DNA of 64,000 nucleotides from Patiria miniata. Its lineage: Eukaryota > Echinodermata > Asteroidea > Valvatida > Asterinidae. Position 1 is the first letter of the stretch; the number at the start of each line of letters is the position of its first letter. The DNA lies in contig NW_024037047.1 of assembly GCF_015706575.1 (NCBI RefSeq), positions 7,816,632 through 7,880,631 on the forward strand. Reading direction: 5' to 3'. The notes below the pieces were generated by a model. It ran no database searches. It was given only the letters and a program-made list of their open reading frames with translations, and was not told the DNA's origin. This document shows, in pieces, positions 39,501 to 56,900 of this stretch. The position numbers were made by a program, and so were the translations under genes.

Positions 39501-40990
39501 TTCAGCCGGTCCCTGACATGCGTGGTCGGTAGAGGACGCAGTCAACAAGATGAATCAAATGCAGTTTTGGGAATATCGGCAGTGCTACCCAGGAAATTAA
39601 TTCTGAGCATACCTCACGTGTTGTATTCAAGCTAATGCATGCGCACGAAGTATGCTTGGAATTTCCTGGATAGCGCTGCCAAAGTTCCCAAGATTTGATT
39701 CATGTTGATGCACGGAGGTAGGAAACATAGCACTGCCAAAGATCCCAAGATTCGATTCATGTTGATGCACGGAGGTAGGAAACATAGCGACCTCTACCAT
39801 CGCTGCGGCTTTATCGTGCTTGTCAAGGACCAGCTGTATTATTAGGGGAATAAAATACAAATTCAGTTCTTGAACCAAGACTAGCCAACAAAGGGCTGGA
39901 TCAGCCTGGATGCTCAATTTTTTTAAATTTAATTGTAAATGAGTGAACTAGTTATATGATTGGTATCTTTTCTGATCATTTTTGTTTCTCGTTATTTTTT
40001 CTTCTCTTAATTGTTAGGTATGAGGATGTGAGTGACTGGCAACTGAGGAACATGGAAGCCAGCTACCGTGAAGTCCAACAAGAAGAAGCTCGAACGTACG
40101 TCCTTCTTTTATGTGGTCCCACCCCATTGCCACGCCCCTCCCACTTCACCCTTCAAATCCAATTTTCTATTTTAACATAAATTCTGTTTATAAAAAATCA
40201 AATTAACAAATTACAGGGATGTACATATTAAAGGCATAAAGGGCATTGCATAATTCGACAATTGTGTACTTATCGTCAAGAATTAGTGTTTTTTTCAAGG
40301 GCTATTACCCCTGATGTACACACATATCTAATGATCACTGGGCTGAAACCAGTTACTGATGATTATTCTTTTATAGAGCTGCAATAAAACAAACTGAATA
40401 CTAAACACCATCATCATGCTTGGATACAAAAAAAAATTACAGTAATATGTCTTGCCCAAGGACATTTCAGGGTTTTAATGTCTGCTTCTCTTGTTAGTTA
40501 TTGCTTGCGTACATGAGTACCAAGTGATTTGTGGGTTCGGTTTGAACCCATTACAGTCGACTCTGGTTGATACAAACTCAGCGCAGACCTAGCTTAAATG
40601 TTTGTTATATCAGGATTTTGTAATAAGAGGAACGTCGGTCCAATTCATCATTTGTGCACATAAAGCACAGTTGGGACCAAGGCTTTATTAAGGTTATAAC
40701 CAGAATTTGTATTAACAGTGTATGTATTTATAACGAGAGTCGACTGTACTACTTATTATTTTTCATAGAACAGGCTACAATGTGAATACTCAATGTCCTC
40801 ATACTTTGAGAAAAAAAATTGCAGTCGAGTGTCTTGCTCAAGGACACAGATTTAATTCTTGTTCTCCTGTCCCTGTGGATTCTGCAGAGCCCGTCTGGGA
40901 ATGCAGGAGGATCTGGAAGACATGAGGAGGGAGCGAGAGGAGCTGAAAAGACTCAAAGGCAAAGCTGCAACCAAGAAGAAAAGACGATGA
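36557..40990 (+). CDS. SPTY2D1: SPT2 histone chaperone (SPTY2D1-like, 6 coding exons)
   Basis: SPT2 binds H3/H4 tetramers and supports histone recycling during transcription in the nucleus. Coding exons: 36557-36615, 37249-37372, 37703-38740, 39284-39452, 40018-40095, 40888-40990 (stop 40988-40990). The N terminus starts MDFQELLNIA (vertebrate MDFREILLIA). Exon 2 gives KRYTTAIPPPKKEKR, like the family's KRY..A..PPKK motif. The large exon 3 is low-complexity, basic and Ser/Pro-rich. Exons 4-6 encode the conserved acidic and helical C-terminal histone-binding domain (DDGFIDD, ISK-type SHYIKEIFGYDKSKYEDVSD, then RLGMQEDLEDMRRE) and a basic tail ending KKKRR. About 523 residues are expected. Oddity: exon 1 is 59 nt and leaves phase 2, but exon 2 must start in phase 0, so one base appears missing in the A-run at 36599-36602. 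The remaining junctions are consistent. It is transcribed divergently from LIN9. Confidence 0.94.
36962..37172. mobile_element. AAAGAATGT...GACGCC element, copy c
   Basis: Colinear with copy b (ACCTGACGCCACTTTTTTCT ... GTGGCGTCAGGTTGCAACAT). The outermost left bases are degraded. It fills much of SPT2 intron 1 and ends about 77 bp before exon 2. Confidence 0.8.
38990..39240. repeat. Inverted-end repeat in SPT2 intron 3
   Basis: Bounded by GGGCCTGATTTCAAGCAGCT and the partly inverse CAGAGCCATGATATTGGGCTC. The interior repeats words on AAGCAAAGACAGGCTTAG, GCTTAGCAAAAACAGG and GCTTAGCAGAG. A related end (TGGGCCCAATTTCATGGCTC) is at 26469. Likely a non-autonomous element. Confidence 0.55.
39703..39790. 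repeat. Short tandem duplication in SPT2 intron 4
   Basis: GTTGATGCACGGAGGTAGGA plus AACATAG occurs twice, with CACTGCCAAAGATCCCAAGA between and a related CGCTGCCAAAGTTCCCAAGA before, giving a unit of about 57 bp. Confidence 0.75.
40554..40746. mobile_element. Short TA-flanked CAGTCGACTC element
   Basis: 193 bp. The ends CAGTCGACTCTGGTTGATAC and the inverse CAGTCGACTCTCGTTATAAA are both flanked by TA. It lies in SPT2 intron 5. The resemblance to the 7.1-kb element is limited to CAGT and TA. Confidence 0.75.
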
Positions 40991-41206
40991 TGAAAACAAG
41001 AGATGCTTTCTGCCGACGGTGGCATGCAATGTCCCCCTCTTGAATAGCATCATTTACTCCAACGGTCATCATCTCAAGGTTTTTGCAACCCAAGTTTTGC
41101 AATGTATGTTTTGGAAGACATTAATTTGTACATTTTTATTTCTTTCTTGCCAAATGGGAAAAGAACCAAAGATTTTGGAACCTGTGGGATGTTACACATA
41201 TTAAGT

Positions 41207-41770
41207 TTAAAGGTAGAGTAGATTATTTGTCTTTTGTGCATTTGTTTCGTTTGAAGATCAACAAAAGTGCTCAAAATATAAAGACGGGTGCTTAACAACT
41301 AACCCGATGAAGTTTTAGTTCTGCGAATGCAGTATATTCCAAGAAAACAATATTCTGAGATCTTGATTCCAATTCAAAAGTTGCAGAGTCATACATGTCA
41401 TATTTTGAATTGCGCACGAAATCAGCATCCGTAGCACGTTCTCATTCAGCCGATTGCAGCTACGCGATGTCACGCACTGAACTGACAAATAATAGCAACT
41501 GCGCGCGCCTGTGCGTTGTGTCAATGCTTTGGCAAAGCCATTCACAGATTCACCCAATTACAAACCAACTACTAACGGAAGTTTCCAAAAGTGCGCCACT
41601 TGATGCATCTTTGGAAATGACCTCCTTTTATTGTTTTCTTCAAAATGACAGCATTCCAGAAGGAATATTTTCACAGGGAGTTTCCATTACTATCTTTCAA
41701 CCAAGTAAGCTTTTTAACAATAATTTTGTCAGTTTTTTTTTTATAGCTGCAAATGATCTACTCTACCTAA
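41207..41770. mobile_element. TTAA element related to family 2, downstream of SPT2
   Basis: The left end TTAAAGGTAGAGTAGATTAT faces an inverted CTACTCTACCT at the right. The right half is similar, in inverse orientation, to the left half of family 2 (CTCCCTGTGAAAATATTC, CTGTCATTTTGAAG). It starts 217 nt after the SPT2 stop codon and so probably lies in the SPT2 3' UTR. A long open frame at 41395-42024 crosses it and is judged fortuitous. Confidence 0.75.
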
Positions 41771-42948
41771 AAGTATCATCTTTATTTGGACACTGGTGCT
41801 TTATGTGTTTTTGTGCAATTTTAAAATTTCAATTAAAAGCAAATGATGAACTTGGGAAGCATTATGAACCTCGACATGTGCTATTTTTAAATCTGGTAAA
41901 CAGACAATTGCTCACTTTCATAAATGTTCCCCCTCGCAAAAACAATACATATACCATGAAAATGCAGAATCATTATAATTTCTTGTTTGTAATTTGCCTT
42001 TTTTTTCAATCAAGGGAGAAATAATGAATAAAAAAGATACTTTTGAAGGGGTGTGTCAGACATATTTTTGATTGGAAGAAGGGATTGGGAATATTTTTTT
42101 TCAGGATGTTAAATTATCTGTACTTGGCTGGCGAAAAAACTAACAAATAAATAATGAAATGTATAAAAGAAAAAGCCAAGTAAGAATTCAAAATTGCCTC
42201 TCGTCGAGTATTTAATTGATTCCCCCGTTTATTAGTACTACCATTGAAGTTATTTATGTAACACCAAATGTGCTTCTTCATAGTTTCGTGTAAGGTAAAT
42301 AATCATCATTCAAATCAAGTCCAACAAACTCACCTGCAGGAACAAAAAGTTTCAAATTTAGCATGAAATATTTTGGAGTAAAAAATTGTGACAAATGGTT
42401 TGAAGTTTGTAAAGAATAATTGCGATAAATTACCAGTAGTGTTTATCTTACGAACCTGCACGGAAAATTAGTCAGTTTATTTAGTTTTTATCAATTTCCC
42501 AAACTATAATCTTGAGACTTTGTTTTGGATTTTTCTCTGTAATCTTCAGGGATGTAATTTCAAGCATAAAATTTCTGAATCTACAGGTATTACTATCTCA
42601 TCTGTGTCGCAATCTCGAACTCACTTTACAGTTAGCCCCTAAAAAGTTACAGCATTAATATGTATGAGTAATACTGTCATATGAAAAGTATATTTTTGTG
42701 CAAGTTGGTGCCGTGAGAAGAACTTGAAGGGAAAGAAGTAAATAAAATTATTATTCTATTTGCAGTTCTTTGTTTTGTTCTGGATTTAGTTTTTTGCTAC
42801 TCTGTCTCCATTTACAAGTTCATTAAAATAGTAAATATTACAAACACAACACTGCTCCCCCTAAAAAAAAACAGTGCATAACCCTTTACAATATTAAACC
42901 ATAGTGCAAGGAACAGCCCCTTTCTCAGTTTTGCATATTTGGGCTATA

Positions 42949-42954
42949 TTTATT
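42949..42954 (-). other. Polyadenylation signal of the C1q gene
   Basis: Minus-strand AATAAA 55 nt downstream of the stop codon of the collagen/C1q gene. It is the first canonical hexamer after the stop, so a short 3' UTR is likely. It faces the end of SPT2, whose own 3' end is not clear. Plus-strand AATAAA hexamers near 42.03, 42.15 and 42.74 kb are candidates. Confidence 0.6.
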
Positions 42955-43008
42955 GTCCAATTTTAGCCCCTTTTGGATGGACGATGGTTTGAACATTAAA
43001 AAAAAAAT

Positions 43009-47204
<4,196 letters not shown>

Positions 47205-50200
47205 CGTGTCCTACGAACAATAGTAAACGGCGGACAAAAATAACAAAATTAGTGATGATAAAAAGGAAAATGAAAATGTGGAAATACTGATCATACAATA
47301 CGAGCGGATGTGATTGAATTCACGAGGAAATGGTCAATTCCTTACAAGGTTATTGTTCATTGTCTCATTTCTCCAGTCCAATTCATTCAACACAAAGAGA
47401 CGCTGTTAATTGTTACGAATACCAGACAAAGAGTTAGGCCTATACCATTGTAAAAGAAATATATACGATAAAGCTTACAACTCGCCCAAAGTTCCCTTGG
47501 CAAAATATGTTTTATGTAACAACGAAAACCTAGTATGAACATTTACTGTGTGGGTTATACATTGAATATCACCGAAGCATTACGATTTATAAAACAAAGT
47601 TAACAAACAAAAAACAGCGTCTCGAACATTAGGTTTGCAATCAACTGTTGAATTTTAGTAAGCTCAAGAATGAATGACTATTAGACTTCTAAGTACCTTT
47701 GATGAAAAGGTGTTAATTGAGATAAACAGTTTAAGACAAGAAGTTGAAATTAAAACTTTATTGCCTCAACATTGCAACTCGAGATAACGTACAAGAAGCC
47801 CTGACAGGCCGACAAAAATCTAAAATTGTGCATGAATCAACCCGAAATTGCTCGCTCCGTTAAGTAAATTGCAACTAACCTTTTCCGTTAGTTCTGCCAC
47901 TTGGACGCTATATCTCTTGAGCCTCAGAAGCAAGAGCAGCTGCAAAGCCGGAGTCCGCGAAATTCTCCCGTCTCACCGAGAATTCTTCAGCAAGCTGGAC
48001 GAGCCACTCTCCTGTAATTGCCGGCACACCGACTCGCAGGGCGCGCGGTGAAAGTCGATATTGGCGGAGGAAGAGTCAAAGACCTTACTACCACTGAACT
48101 ACGCGAGCCAGACAACTAAAATACTGGACAGACCGGATGTATAATAATGATCGGATGTCTGGTTTATTGTGTCATCATTATTTGTGGAGGCAGAATATTG
48201 AAATCACACACATTCAAAACTCAACTCGTAGCAGGGTCAAACAGGCCTCTCAACCGGCCCCGGCCCATAAGGGCCAAGTTGCACAAGGCAAATTTCGCTG
48301 GCAACTGTAAGCATCCGACGCACTGCATGCCACACGAACCTAATATAATTATGTACCTTCAGGTAAAATTAAACAAGTTACCTAACGTTCTTGAACCTAA
48401 AGTTTGCCAGTGGCTAAATTTCCTCTTGTTGTTGGCCCTGAGTGCCTTGAGTTGTTGCCTGTACATTAAGACACGGTCAGTACGAGTCATACTGACGGTG
48501 TGATGAGGTTCTCATCCCCCTCCCACGCCTATACCAAGTCCAGACCATCCCTTTATTAAACAAAATCGGGAGAATTTGACGAGTTGAATCCCTCCTATAA
48601 GATTTGTTGGAGCACCATGTACGGTTTTCTCTTGTGCGAGTTTGGAATTGTTCTATAAGCAGAAAGGTTTATTTAACCATAGGATTTAACATTTCGAATA
48701 GTTTGCTCATCTTTGTTCATCTACTGCGGACGAACATAACACAACTGAACAAAACCAAGCTAACGAAAAATCTTAACAAACTCAAGACCATTTAATTTCT
48801 GAAAATCAAGGGCAAAAAGAGGTGACGAATCTTTTATGCAAACAGGAACCACGCTTTCCCTTTTCTTGGGTCAGTCGGTTACCCAGGAGGAAATCATAAG
48901 GCCATTTTGACCAGATCGGAAACCAAATGGTTTATGACACTTCGGCTGTGAACTTCCCGAAAAGTGGGTCTCGAAACTGTGACATGACTTGTGGGAGAAG
49001 ATTGCGCAAGATCGTTTGCCAGGATTTTTTTTTTTGGGGGGGGGGGTTGACAAAACAAGAATTGCTCGATGAGGCGTTCGCTTCCGTGCGTTTTGTAAGG
49101 GAAATTTCTACTTTGTACGTAAAATACTTGGCAATTTAGAAACGTTTATGAAGTGTTAAAATGACAGATGGAAAATGCCAAAACCGTGAGACCTTTAATT
49201 CCCAGTGTATGTTTCATTTGTGTTTGTACCTGGGCTAACGACTTGTAAGAAAATCAGATCAAAAGAAACAATTTATGATTACATGTGCAAGGAAAGAAAA
49301 GAGTGGAACGATTCTTCTTTGTAAGACTCTTTTGTGAATCCTCCTTTTTTTCGAAACAGTATTCTCAAAAGTTTCCTCCAATACGGGCGATTCCCAATAG
49401 TGCGCCTCCAAGAGTTTGCAACGCGTTGGCCAATCACAATGCGCAAAATCTGTCGACCCAATGCGCGTTTGGAAAAGGTCGACTGATTTCGCGCATTGTG
49501 ATTGGCCAACGCGTTGCAAACTCTTGGAGGCGCACTATTGGGAATCGCCCGTATTGCGTTACATGAAATGCATCTTCCCGGTCTTCCGTACGCGCGTAAT
49601 ACGGTGGGGATGCTGGGGGCTGGACTAAAAGTCCCCGCATATCAGCGTGGCAAAGTACTCTAACCCCGTACTCTTATAGTTATACTCGTACTCATCGAAC
49701 AGTACTTGTACTCATACATCAGACGCGGTTCTACGGGGGGGGGGGGGGGGGGGGCTAAGGGGGGGGGGGCTGTAGTGTCTAGCCCCCAAAATAAATTCCG
49801 TAAAGAAAAAAAATGCATTAGCAAAAAGAAGGATTGTGATGTACATGCGAACGGTCTCCCCCAAAAGAAGAAATAGCCGTGACAAGGGTGCATTAGTTAA
49901 TATAGTGTGAATAATTTTAGGATTTTATTGGCGCTCCCCATTGAAAATATGGCATGAGCCCCCGCCCCCCCCCCCCCCCCCCCCCCCCCAATTGATTTTC
50001 GGAGGCCTTAGTGTCTGGAAAAAATAACCGGTCTACATTTCAGCACGCCTCCCTGAAAAAAATTCTGGATCCACCGTGCTAGCCCCCCCCCCCCCAAATT
50101 ATTGGTTCTAGAACCGCACCTGCTCATACTCTTAAAAATACAGTGTAACTATTAGAGAGCAAGTTTAAGTACCAACCATTATCAAACCATATTAATTTGC

Positions 50201-53200
50201 ATCGCATGCGTGACTCCAGTCACAAACTGTTCCATGGCCCCCACTTGTTCCAGTTTTACTCTGAAGAAGCCTACATGTGGCTACACTCCTATTTGGGTTT
50301 AATAAAAGGTGCACCTTTGTTCATGTGTTACGTTCATGAACAAACTCGTTGTTTCGTACTCGTGGGAATTTACTTGCACTCGTGGAAAAGTCACGACTAC
50401 AACACTGGGGAGATATCCGATTTGGGCGCCGCCCGTGGGCCACGCGACTGCACGTGAAGCATTATTTTTTTTCTTAGCTACTAGCTTGCGGCAGGGGCGT
50501 GACATCAGGAGGTGCACACTTTTTTTCAAGGGGGCACTGAAAGTAAATGGACTGCGGCTTGCCTTCTTCGTTTTTGGACTGATGCATGATATCGACCTAC
50601 ATGAATGTCAAGGGCAGATTCAGAGCACACTTTTTGGGAGGGGGGGGGGGCCAACAAATGCGGTCCCCCAAAAAGTGGGTCAAAAATACGGCGTGGGGTG
50701 GTTCGGGGCCCACTCAATTCTGGATGCTCTGTGGTGCGACCTGAGGCAATTTTAAGAAGGTGGTGTACGCAGTGCCTGCCTTTATTGCGACGTCACTTTA
50801 AAAAAATGGGTTGGTTTTTTTTGGGGGGGGGGGGGGTCCTTGATGTATAGGTCCTATGGATGTAAATGCTATAGCTGTTATTTATACTTTTTGAAACACA
50901 AACCGCAGGGAGTTATAAAGCTCCTGTTGTTAACAAATCTTACCAATACTGTGTACAATTGGATTTTCTACTTCTTGTGCTTTCCCGAAAGGCTTTTTGT
51001 AGAGTCCTTTTTTTTTTGGAGTAAGGGACTCCGCCATTTTGAACCTACGGATACAACATGCGTTATATATTAGTTTTGTAAGACTAATGCAGGGACAGCC
51101 TCAAATCACACTCCCAAGACTGAATGCATAGGCCTAAATGAAATTATGAACAGCTACAGAAACTTATATGAAGAACATACTCACGGGGAAGAAATTTCTT
51201 GCCAACACCCGCTCATTAGCCTGGCGCCATTCACTGTTTCAAAACTTACAACACATCAATAACATTGTACTACAAACGGCAAAATCGATGTGTTCTTGAA
51301 ATTCACAGTGCAGCGCATGCACTGGACATTACACAATGTACAACCATGCGTAATCATTGCGGACGTAGTTTGGCCAACAGTTTTGGCACGTCAAGTGTGA
51401 ATACATTGGCGTACACGTACGTAATAATACAGGTTGATACATTTAGCTTTATTTCTCCATGGTACATCATAGCGCTCACTTTTTTTGTTCATTTCAAGAT
51501 TTCAAATGGGGGGGGGGGGGGGGGGGGAGGGCAATGTGCCCCCCTAGTTACGCCACTGGCTGTGTCATGCCATTGCTTAAAATTATGCAAGACAACCGCC
51601 TCTTGACCTCTACATTTTGACCAATCAGCAGGCGCTTTCTACACCTGGTCTTCGGTCATTCGCCAGTTGTCGCGTCATAGACATGGATACAACTTGAAAA
51701 AAACCTAGACCCAGCAAACAAAGGTCACACGCTCTGTGTAACGCGCCAAGCTTGTCTAGTTTTTATGGATCTATGCCCGGCCTTTGTTGCATTACAAAAC
51801 ACTGCATTCGAATTGACCAATCAAACTGTTAGTCCTGATTTGGGAATGAAATGACGTCACGATTTAGTAAAGTCGACTCTGATTGGCCGAGGCGCAGGAT
51901 CGCATAAATTTGCATGCTTTGACATATCAGACGTTATACAGGAGACTGGGCTCCGTGGATAACGGGTGACACTCAGACTAGCCACTGGAATGCCCTGTCT
52001 GTCTGGGTTTGTCTGTCGGTCGGTCGGTCGGTCAGTCAGAGAGGCACAAAGAGAACACTACAACTGTCTCTCTTGGACCAAGTCCCCTGAGAAATAACAC
52101 ACACCACTCCGCACTCTACAAATGCCGTTGGTCCAAGCAGCATTATAGCTTTCGTAGGTTTTATTAGTCGTATAATTTACACCGATCTGACAGAATCACT
52201 GCAACGAGTTAATTAGATATTATGTACAATTTTTCTTTTGTTTTGATACAGAGAAACGGAGAGCACAATTTTAAATACACACTTTGCTATTGCCGAAAAA
52301 AATGTTAATGAGATCTTTTTTTTTTAGATTATGTACAATGGCCTTTTTCCAATACTGTTTAATACAGGATTTATCGTAGGGAGAGAATAAGTTGATGCGG
52401 TTTTGAATCAAACTCCGCAGCGAAAAACAAAACTTAACGAGACCACTGATTGGCTGAATTATATCACATGATGCAACCATGTCAAACAACCTCAATTGCA
52501 AATTTTCACAAACAAAATCGCAAAGGACTGTACATGAGATTTATTTTATTAGTTTTATAAACGACAGAGTGCATTCTTACTTTACCTTCAGGATTACCCA
52601 GAAAAAATTATTTCAAAATGGCTGCCACCAAATGACCTATGAACTCAAATTGACGGCTGTAGTCAAGTTGCAGGATGTTTACGAAATCTTGGCTTTGATT
52701 CCAGCTTCGGTTCTATAATATAAGGCCCCTGACTTGGGGGAGAAAAAACATTTAAAGGAAAATAAAAGTAGTGTGTACATTTTATGTACATGTGACCAAC
52801 CTGGCAGGAAACGTTTTTAACTGTCCAAAAACAATCTTTCATTTGTTATAAAATTAATCTTTGAATTAACATAAGGCAACTCAATTAGAAAAATCCAAAC
52901 CAAAATCATGACCATGTACAAAAAAAATGAAACTTAACTTTGTACATTTGTGATGATGTGCATGACAGGAGACACTTTTTAAATTTTGAGTGCTTATCAT
53001 TTGCATTATCGTTATCGTTTAAGTACCTTAAACGAGGGAAAAGAAAAAATTAAAATGGCATTGCTCTAGGTCATGCAGTGTTTGCTCCATAGGAGCCTAC
53101 CGACAATGCATAAACTATGATACATTAATATTCATAGAACAGATTTGCATATGAAAAGACTCGGTGAGTTAACCAATCGGAATGACAGCAACCACCTATT

Positions 53201-53975
53201 ACTCAACCACCAATTCAATGAGGCAATCTCCTAGCCAATGGATAGCTATACACGATGACCTTTATATGAATATTCATACCTTCAAACAAACTGCAATAGC
53301 CAATGAAAAGACAGAACCAGCCAATGATTCACAAGAGAGACATAATATCAATGTAGACTCATTATGTAGTTAACAATGCGAAATGAAGCAAGTATCTGAT
53401 TACGTGTCGGGGGGGGGGGGGGTAGCAAATGGACAAGAAGCAAGAAAATTTAAATACATGGAGAGAATACTTTAAGCAATGAAAGACCTCCAATTTTACG
53501 TTAGAATAAATGTTCTTACCATGGAGTACGCGACTGTAATGCATTTTTATGCTTGTTTAAAACTCCATTCCAAAATACTCCCTTGCCATGTATGCAGAAC
53601 CGATTACTAAAACTCCAACCATCTTGCCCGTGGTTTCTGAATATTCAACCACTTTGCGACAATTTCAGATCCTTTCACTCTCACGGTGTATCCCAGCATG
53701 CATCATACCACAGATACTGCAATCTGTGCCACACTCCTACCGCGGGGAACCAGACCCAGACTAAAGCACAATCTTGCGTATGACCGGAACCCTGTGCTTG
53801 GATGGTTCCGTTCTTTGGAAATGGTTTCAAAAGATATTCCTCAGAGGAAAAAGAATCGAAACCAGACATTTCTTGTGCCAAAATGATGCTGTCCTTTTTG
53901 ACTTCTTGCCACCTCTGTTGCTACAGCAACCACTGGTGCTTCTCTTTTTCTTTTGTTGCTGTTGTTTTTGTCTGA
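47205..53975. other. Gene-poor interval between C1q gene and CKAP5
   Basis: No coding exon recognised in about 6.8 kb. It holds the palindrome at 49381-49554, a tRNA-like half (minus, about 48112-48060, GCGTAGTTCAGTGGTAG), poly-G/poly-C runs at 49.73, 49.97, 50.09, 50.64, 50.82, 51.51 and 53.41 kb, and a CGGT run at 52017-52036. CCAAT motifs cluster at 51.6-51.9 and 53.17-53.33 kb. The 5' UTR and promoter of the C1q gene must start here, and the CKAP5 3' UTR must end here. Confidence 0.6.
49381..49554. repeat. 174-bp palindrome containing CCAAT motifs
   Basis: ATACGGGCGATTCCCAATAG begins the left arm and its exact inverse ends the right arm. Pairing is almost perfect for about 75 bp and includes GGCCAATCACAATGCGC. 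The loop, about 49460-49475, holds CCAATGCGCGTTTGG. It lies in the gene-poor interval between the C1q gene and CKAP5. Confidence 0.92.
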
Positions 53976-56900
53976 CTACTTGTTCAGAGAGCTCTTGATT
54001 CGCTGTAGTCTCTTCTTTAAGTCCTCCATGTTTGCATCCGACATCGACGGGGCCGGATTCGCCGGCACTGAAGAGGAACTGGAACCCAACGAAATCTGAA
54101 ATTTGAGTGGAGAAAAAAAATGAAAAGGAAAAGTCAGAACTGGAAAAAGTTACGACTTAGTAAAGCAAGTAAAACACTATTGTGGAATGTTGCTATGGGC
54201 TCCGTGCGCCAACAAAAGAGGGCTCAAATGTGGTTTCTTTTGACTGAAATATAAATGTGATCCGTGGACAAAAGTGTTCAACTGCGTTCGTGTTCAAAAT
54301 TCCATAGCTGTAAAAGTACTTGAGTGATTTGAATTATTCTTGTACTAAAAGAAAAAAAGCATATTAGGCCAAAAAAAAAAAATATTCGGTCTCTGGTCAG
54401 ACCAAAGTTCCGGAATTGATGCGGCGATGCAGCTTTTTTTTTGCTTTTTTTTTTTTCTTCAAGTTTGGATTGTACAGACAAGGTGGGGTACTATTTTGCT
54501 TTTTTGGTGTCCTCATGTACATTGGTGTCCTCCATAATTTGCCTTGGTGCTCTCGATCATTTGCCTTTGTGCAATTTCCCATTCCTTGGTGCTCTTTGGT
54601 AAAACAAATTGAGGAGGTTCGGAAATAGAGGGCGCTGTTGGAGCTACCGCGGAACATTTTGGAAAAAAAAAAAGATCGACGCGCGCGCTGACCAGAGACC
54701 GACTTATTTTTTTTTTGGCCTCAATCGGCTTTCATATCCTAGATCTGAAAAGCGCTACATGCACAACTTCATTAAAAAATAGGGGGCGCCATTTGGGTTT
54801 CCTTTTTTTTTTACTCACCTTGTGGATTTTGGTTTTAAGGTCAGTGGTTTAGGTAGAAGTTATTGGTTAAGAAAGTGGATTAAAAACAACATTTATGTCC
54901 TTTTTTTTAAACAGGATTCGGATGGATAAAAAATGCCTCCTTGCCATATAGGTTACGGTAAAGGCTGCTTCACATTTTGCGCGAAAGCGAACGTGAATGC
55001 AAATTTGCCACGTCACAGCAACTTGATTTCACAGGGACTAGTTTCGTGAAGTCAAATTCGCTTCCTTCACATTTGTATGAAGAATGAATGAATGAATGAC
55101 AGTGATGTTGTACATCATGAGACGACGTGAAAACAACTTACTCGTTCTGGATTATACAGATGCCTTCCCGTGCGCTGTTATGGGTTAGGAAGCATGCAAT
55201 GAAAAAAAGATACGGGCAAAAAAATGAAAGCATTAACATGTTAGTATTGCCCGCCAGCTGTTAGTGCTGAACACCTACTTTTATGGTGCTGCCAAACACA
55301 GATCAATTAAATGTCGCTTTAGGGCCTGTCTCCTTTCATATCCGGGATGAGTTCTGGACAAGTTGTGGACATTGTATCGGGTATAAGTTGCAGGATTCTG
55401 AACAACTTCCCTGCAATTGACCTAAACGCCATTTGCAAGTTAGCCACGCCCCTTAGACAACCGTATGGAGTTTTTGTATACTTAGTTTTGTTTGTCTCAG
55501 ATTTTGCGTGGTCCGCGTCCGTTTGTATGTCATGTAGTTGGACAACGTTTCACAAGCTGCGCTGACGTGATTCTACCGCAATTCTACCGCGACAGGTCAA
55601 TTGTACTGGTAAGTCAAGCAGTTGCCAATGAACATTTCCCCGGATCATGTCCGAGACGAATGCAGAGCTTTTTCCCGACAAAATGAATAATTCCACCCGC
55701 AACTTGTCCAGAACTCGTCCCAGATATAAATTGAGCTCCATAAATTCAAGTCCCCAAAAGTGTTTAAAACTTCCCAAAGAAAGCGTCCTTATAAAACACC
55801 GACTTGTCAACATGTCGAAACAGTTCTGTCAGGGATTCCCCACTTTCAAGAATTAAGAAAACAAAAGGCCATAAAAAGGCAAGCAAATTGTTTTAAAAAA
55901 AAACGGTTGCATGCAAACATTTACAATCTTCACAAGCATACATCCATGTAAACGGTATATGGGTCATTCCATAAATTTAGAGTCCACATTGTGACTTTTT
56001 CCTGTCCCTGTTACCTTGGTACTTTTTAAGTATCATTATTGAAAAGGTAAGAATGACTTCAAAATATTTTTTATTTCTTTGATAAGTAGTTTGCTTTTCA
56101 TAATCCCTATTGGAGGATGTCGAATGCATTAAGGAGTGCATCAGAATTATAAAATCATAAATGTCAAATGTAACAGGGACAGGAAAAAAAGTGGACCCAA
56201 ATTTTTCAGAATGACCCATATATTGTCCTGATCTTCTGACGTGCTTCTTATGGTGTATGTGAGGACTACAAGCATTACATTGCAAGGTGCTTTTTTTTTT
56301 CTTTTTAGGCAAAATCAAGGTGAAAATGCAGGCAGTGCAAACACAGCTTTGAGGTCGAGTTTATTCTAAATTCTTTGCAACAGTGAATATGAACACAGCA
56401 AGCTATAATTCCACTGGGCTGCAAAGCACAAAATGTTAAATCAAAAATAAAACTTTTAATAAACATTCAGCCAAATTGTAACAGAACATTCTTTGGAGCA
56501 AACAAATAAAGGACGGAGCAGTTATAAAAAAAAAAAAAACCTCAAAAAAAAAATTAATATTAATAATAACCCCAAAAAAAAAAAAAAATTTGAATAAAAA
56601 AAATTAATAAATTGGACCTTATTTAATTAACATGCTCATTTTCACCGCATGCAGAAATTATCCACAGAGAAAGTGTCAAGCAGTTTGTTTTGAACCAAGT
56701 ATTTTTAAACATAAACCGCAAATGTTTTTATTTAGCTTTTGAAACGCGGGGCATGCACATGTCGATGGTTAAAATTCAAACACATCAGCCACAGCCAAAA
56801 CATTAGACTTGTCCATGTTCTCCGTCTGTTTCTTGTCTAGCTTTCTTTCATTTTTTTATTTTTAATACAGTCGTTTGTGTTCCCACTTTATTTTCCCCAA

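Noticed and set aside
41395..42024. 209-codon plus-strand open frame
   Set aside because: It crosses the TTAA element and A/T-rich sequence downstream of SPT2 and has no recognisable domain. The protein changes composition at the element edge.
50309..50755. 148-codon plus-strand open frame
   Set aside because: Contains poly-G and T-rich runs, has no domain or splice context, and overlaps frames on the other strand equally open.
53173..53332. Cluster of CCAAT motifs as a promoter
   Set aside because: Irregular spacing, A/T-rich surroundings and no open frame or exon nearby on either strand.
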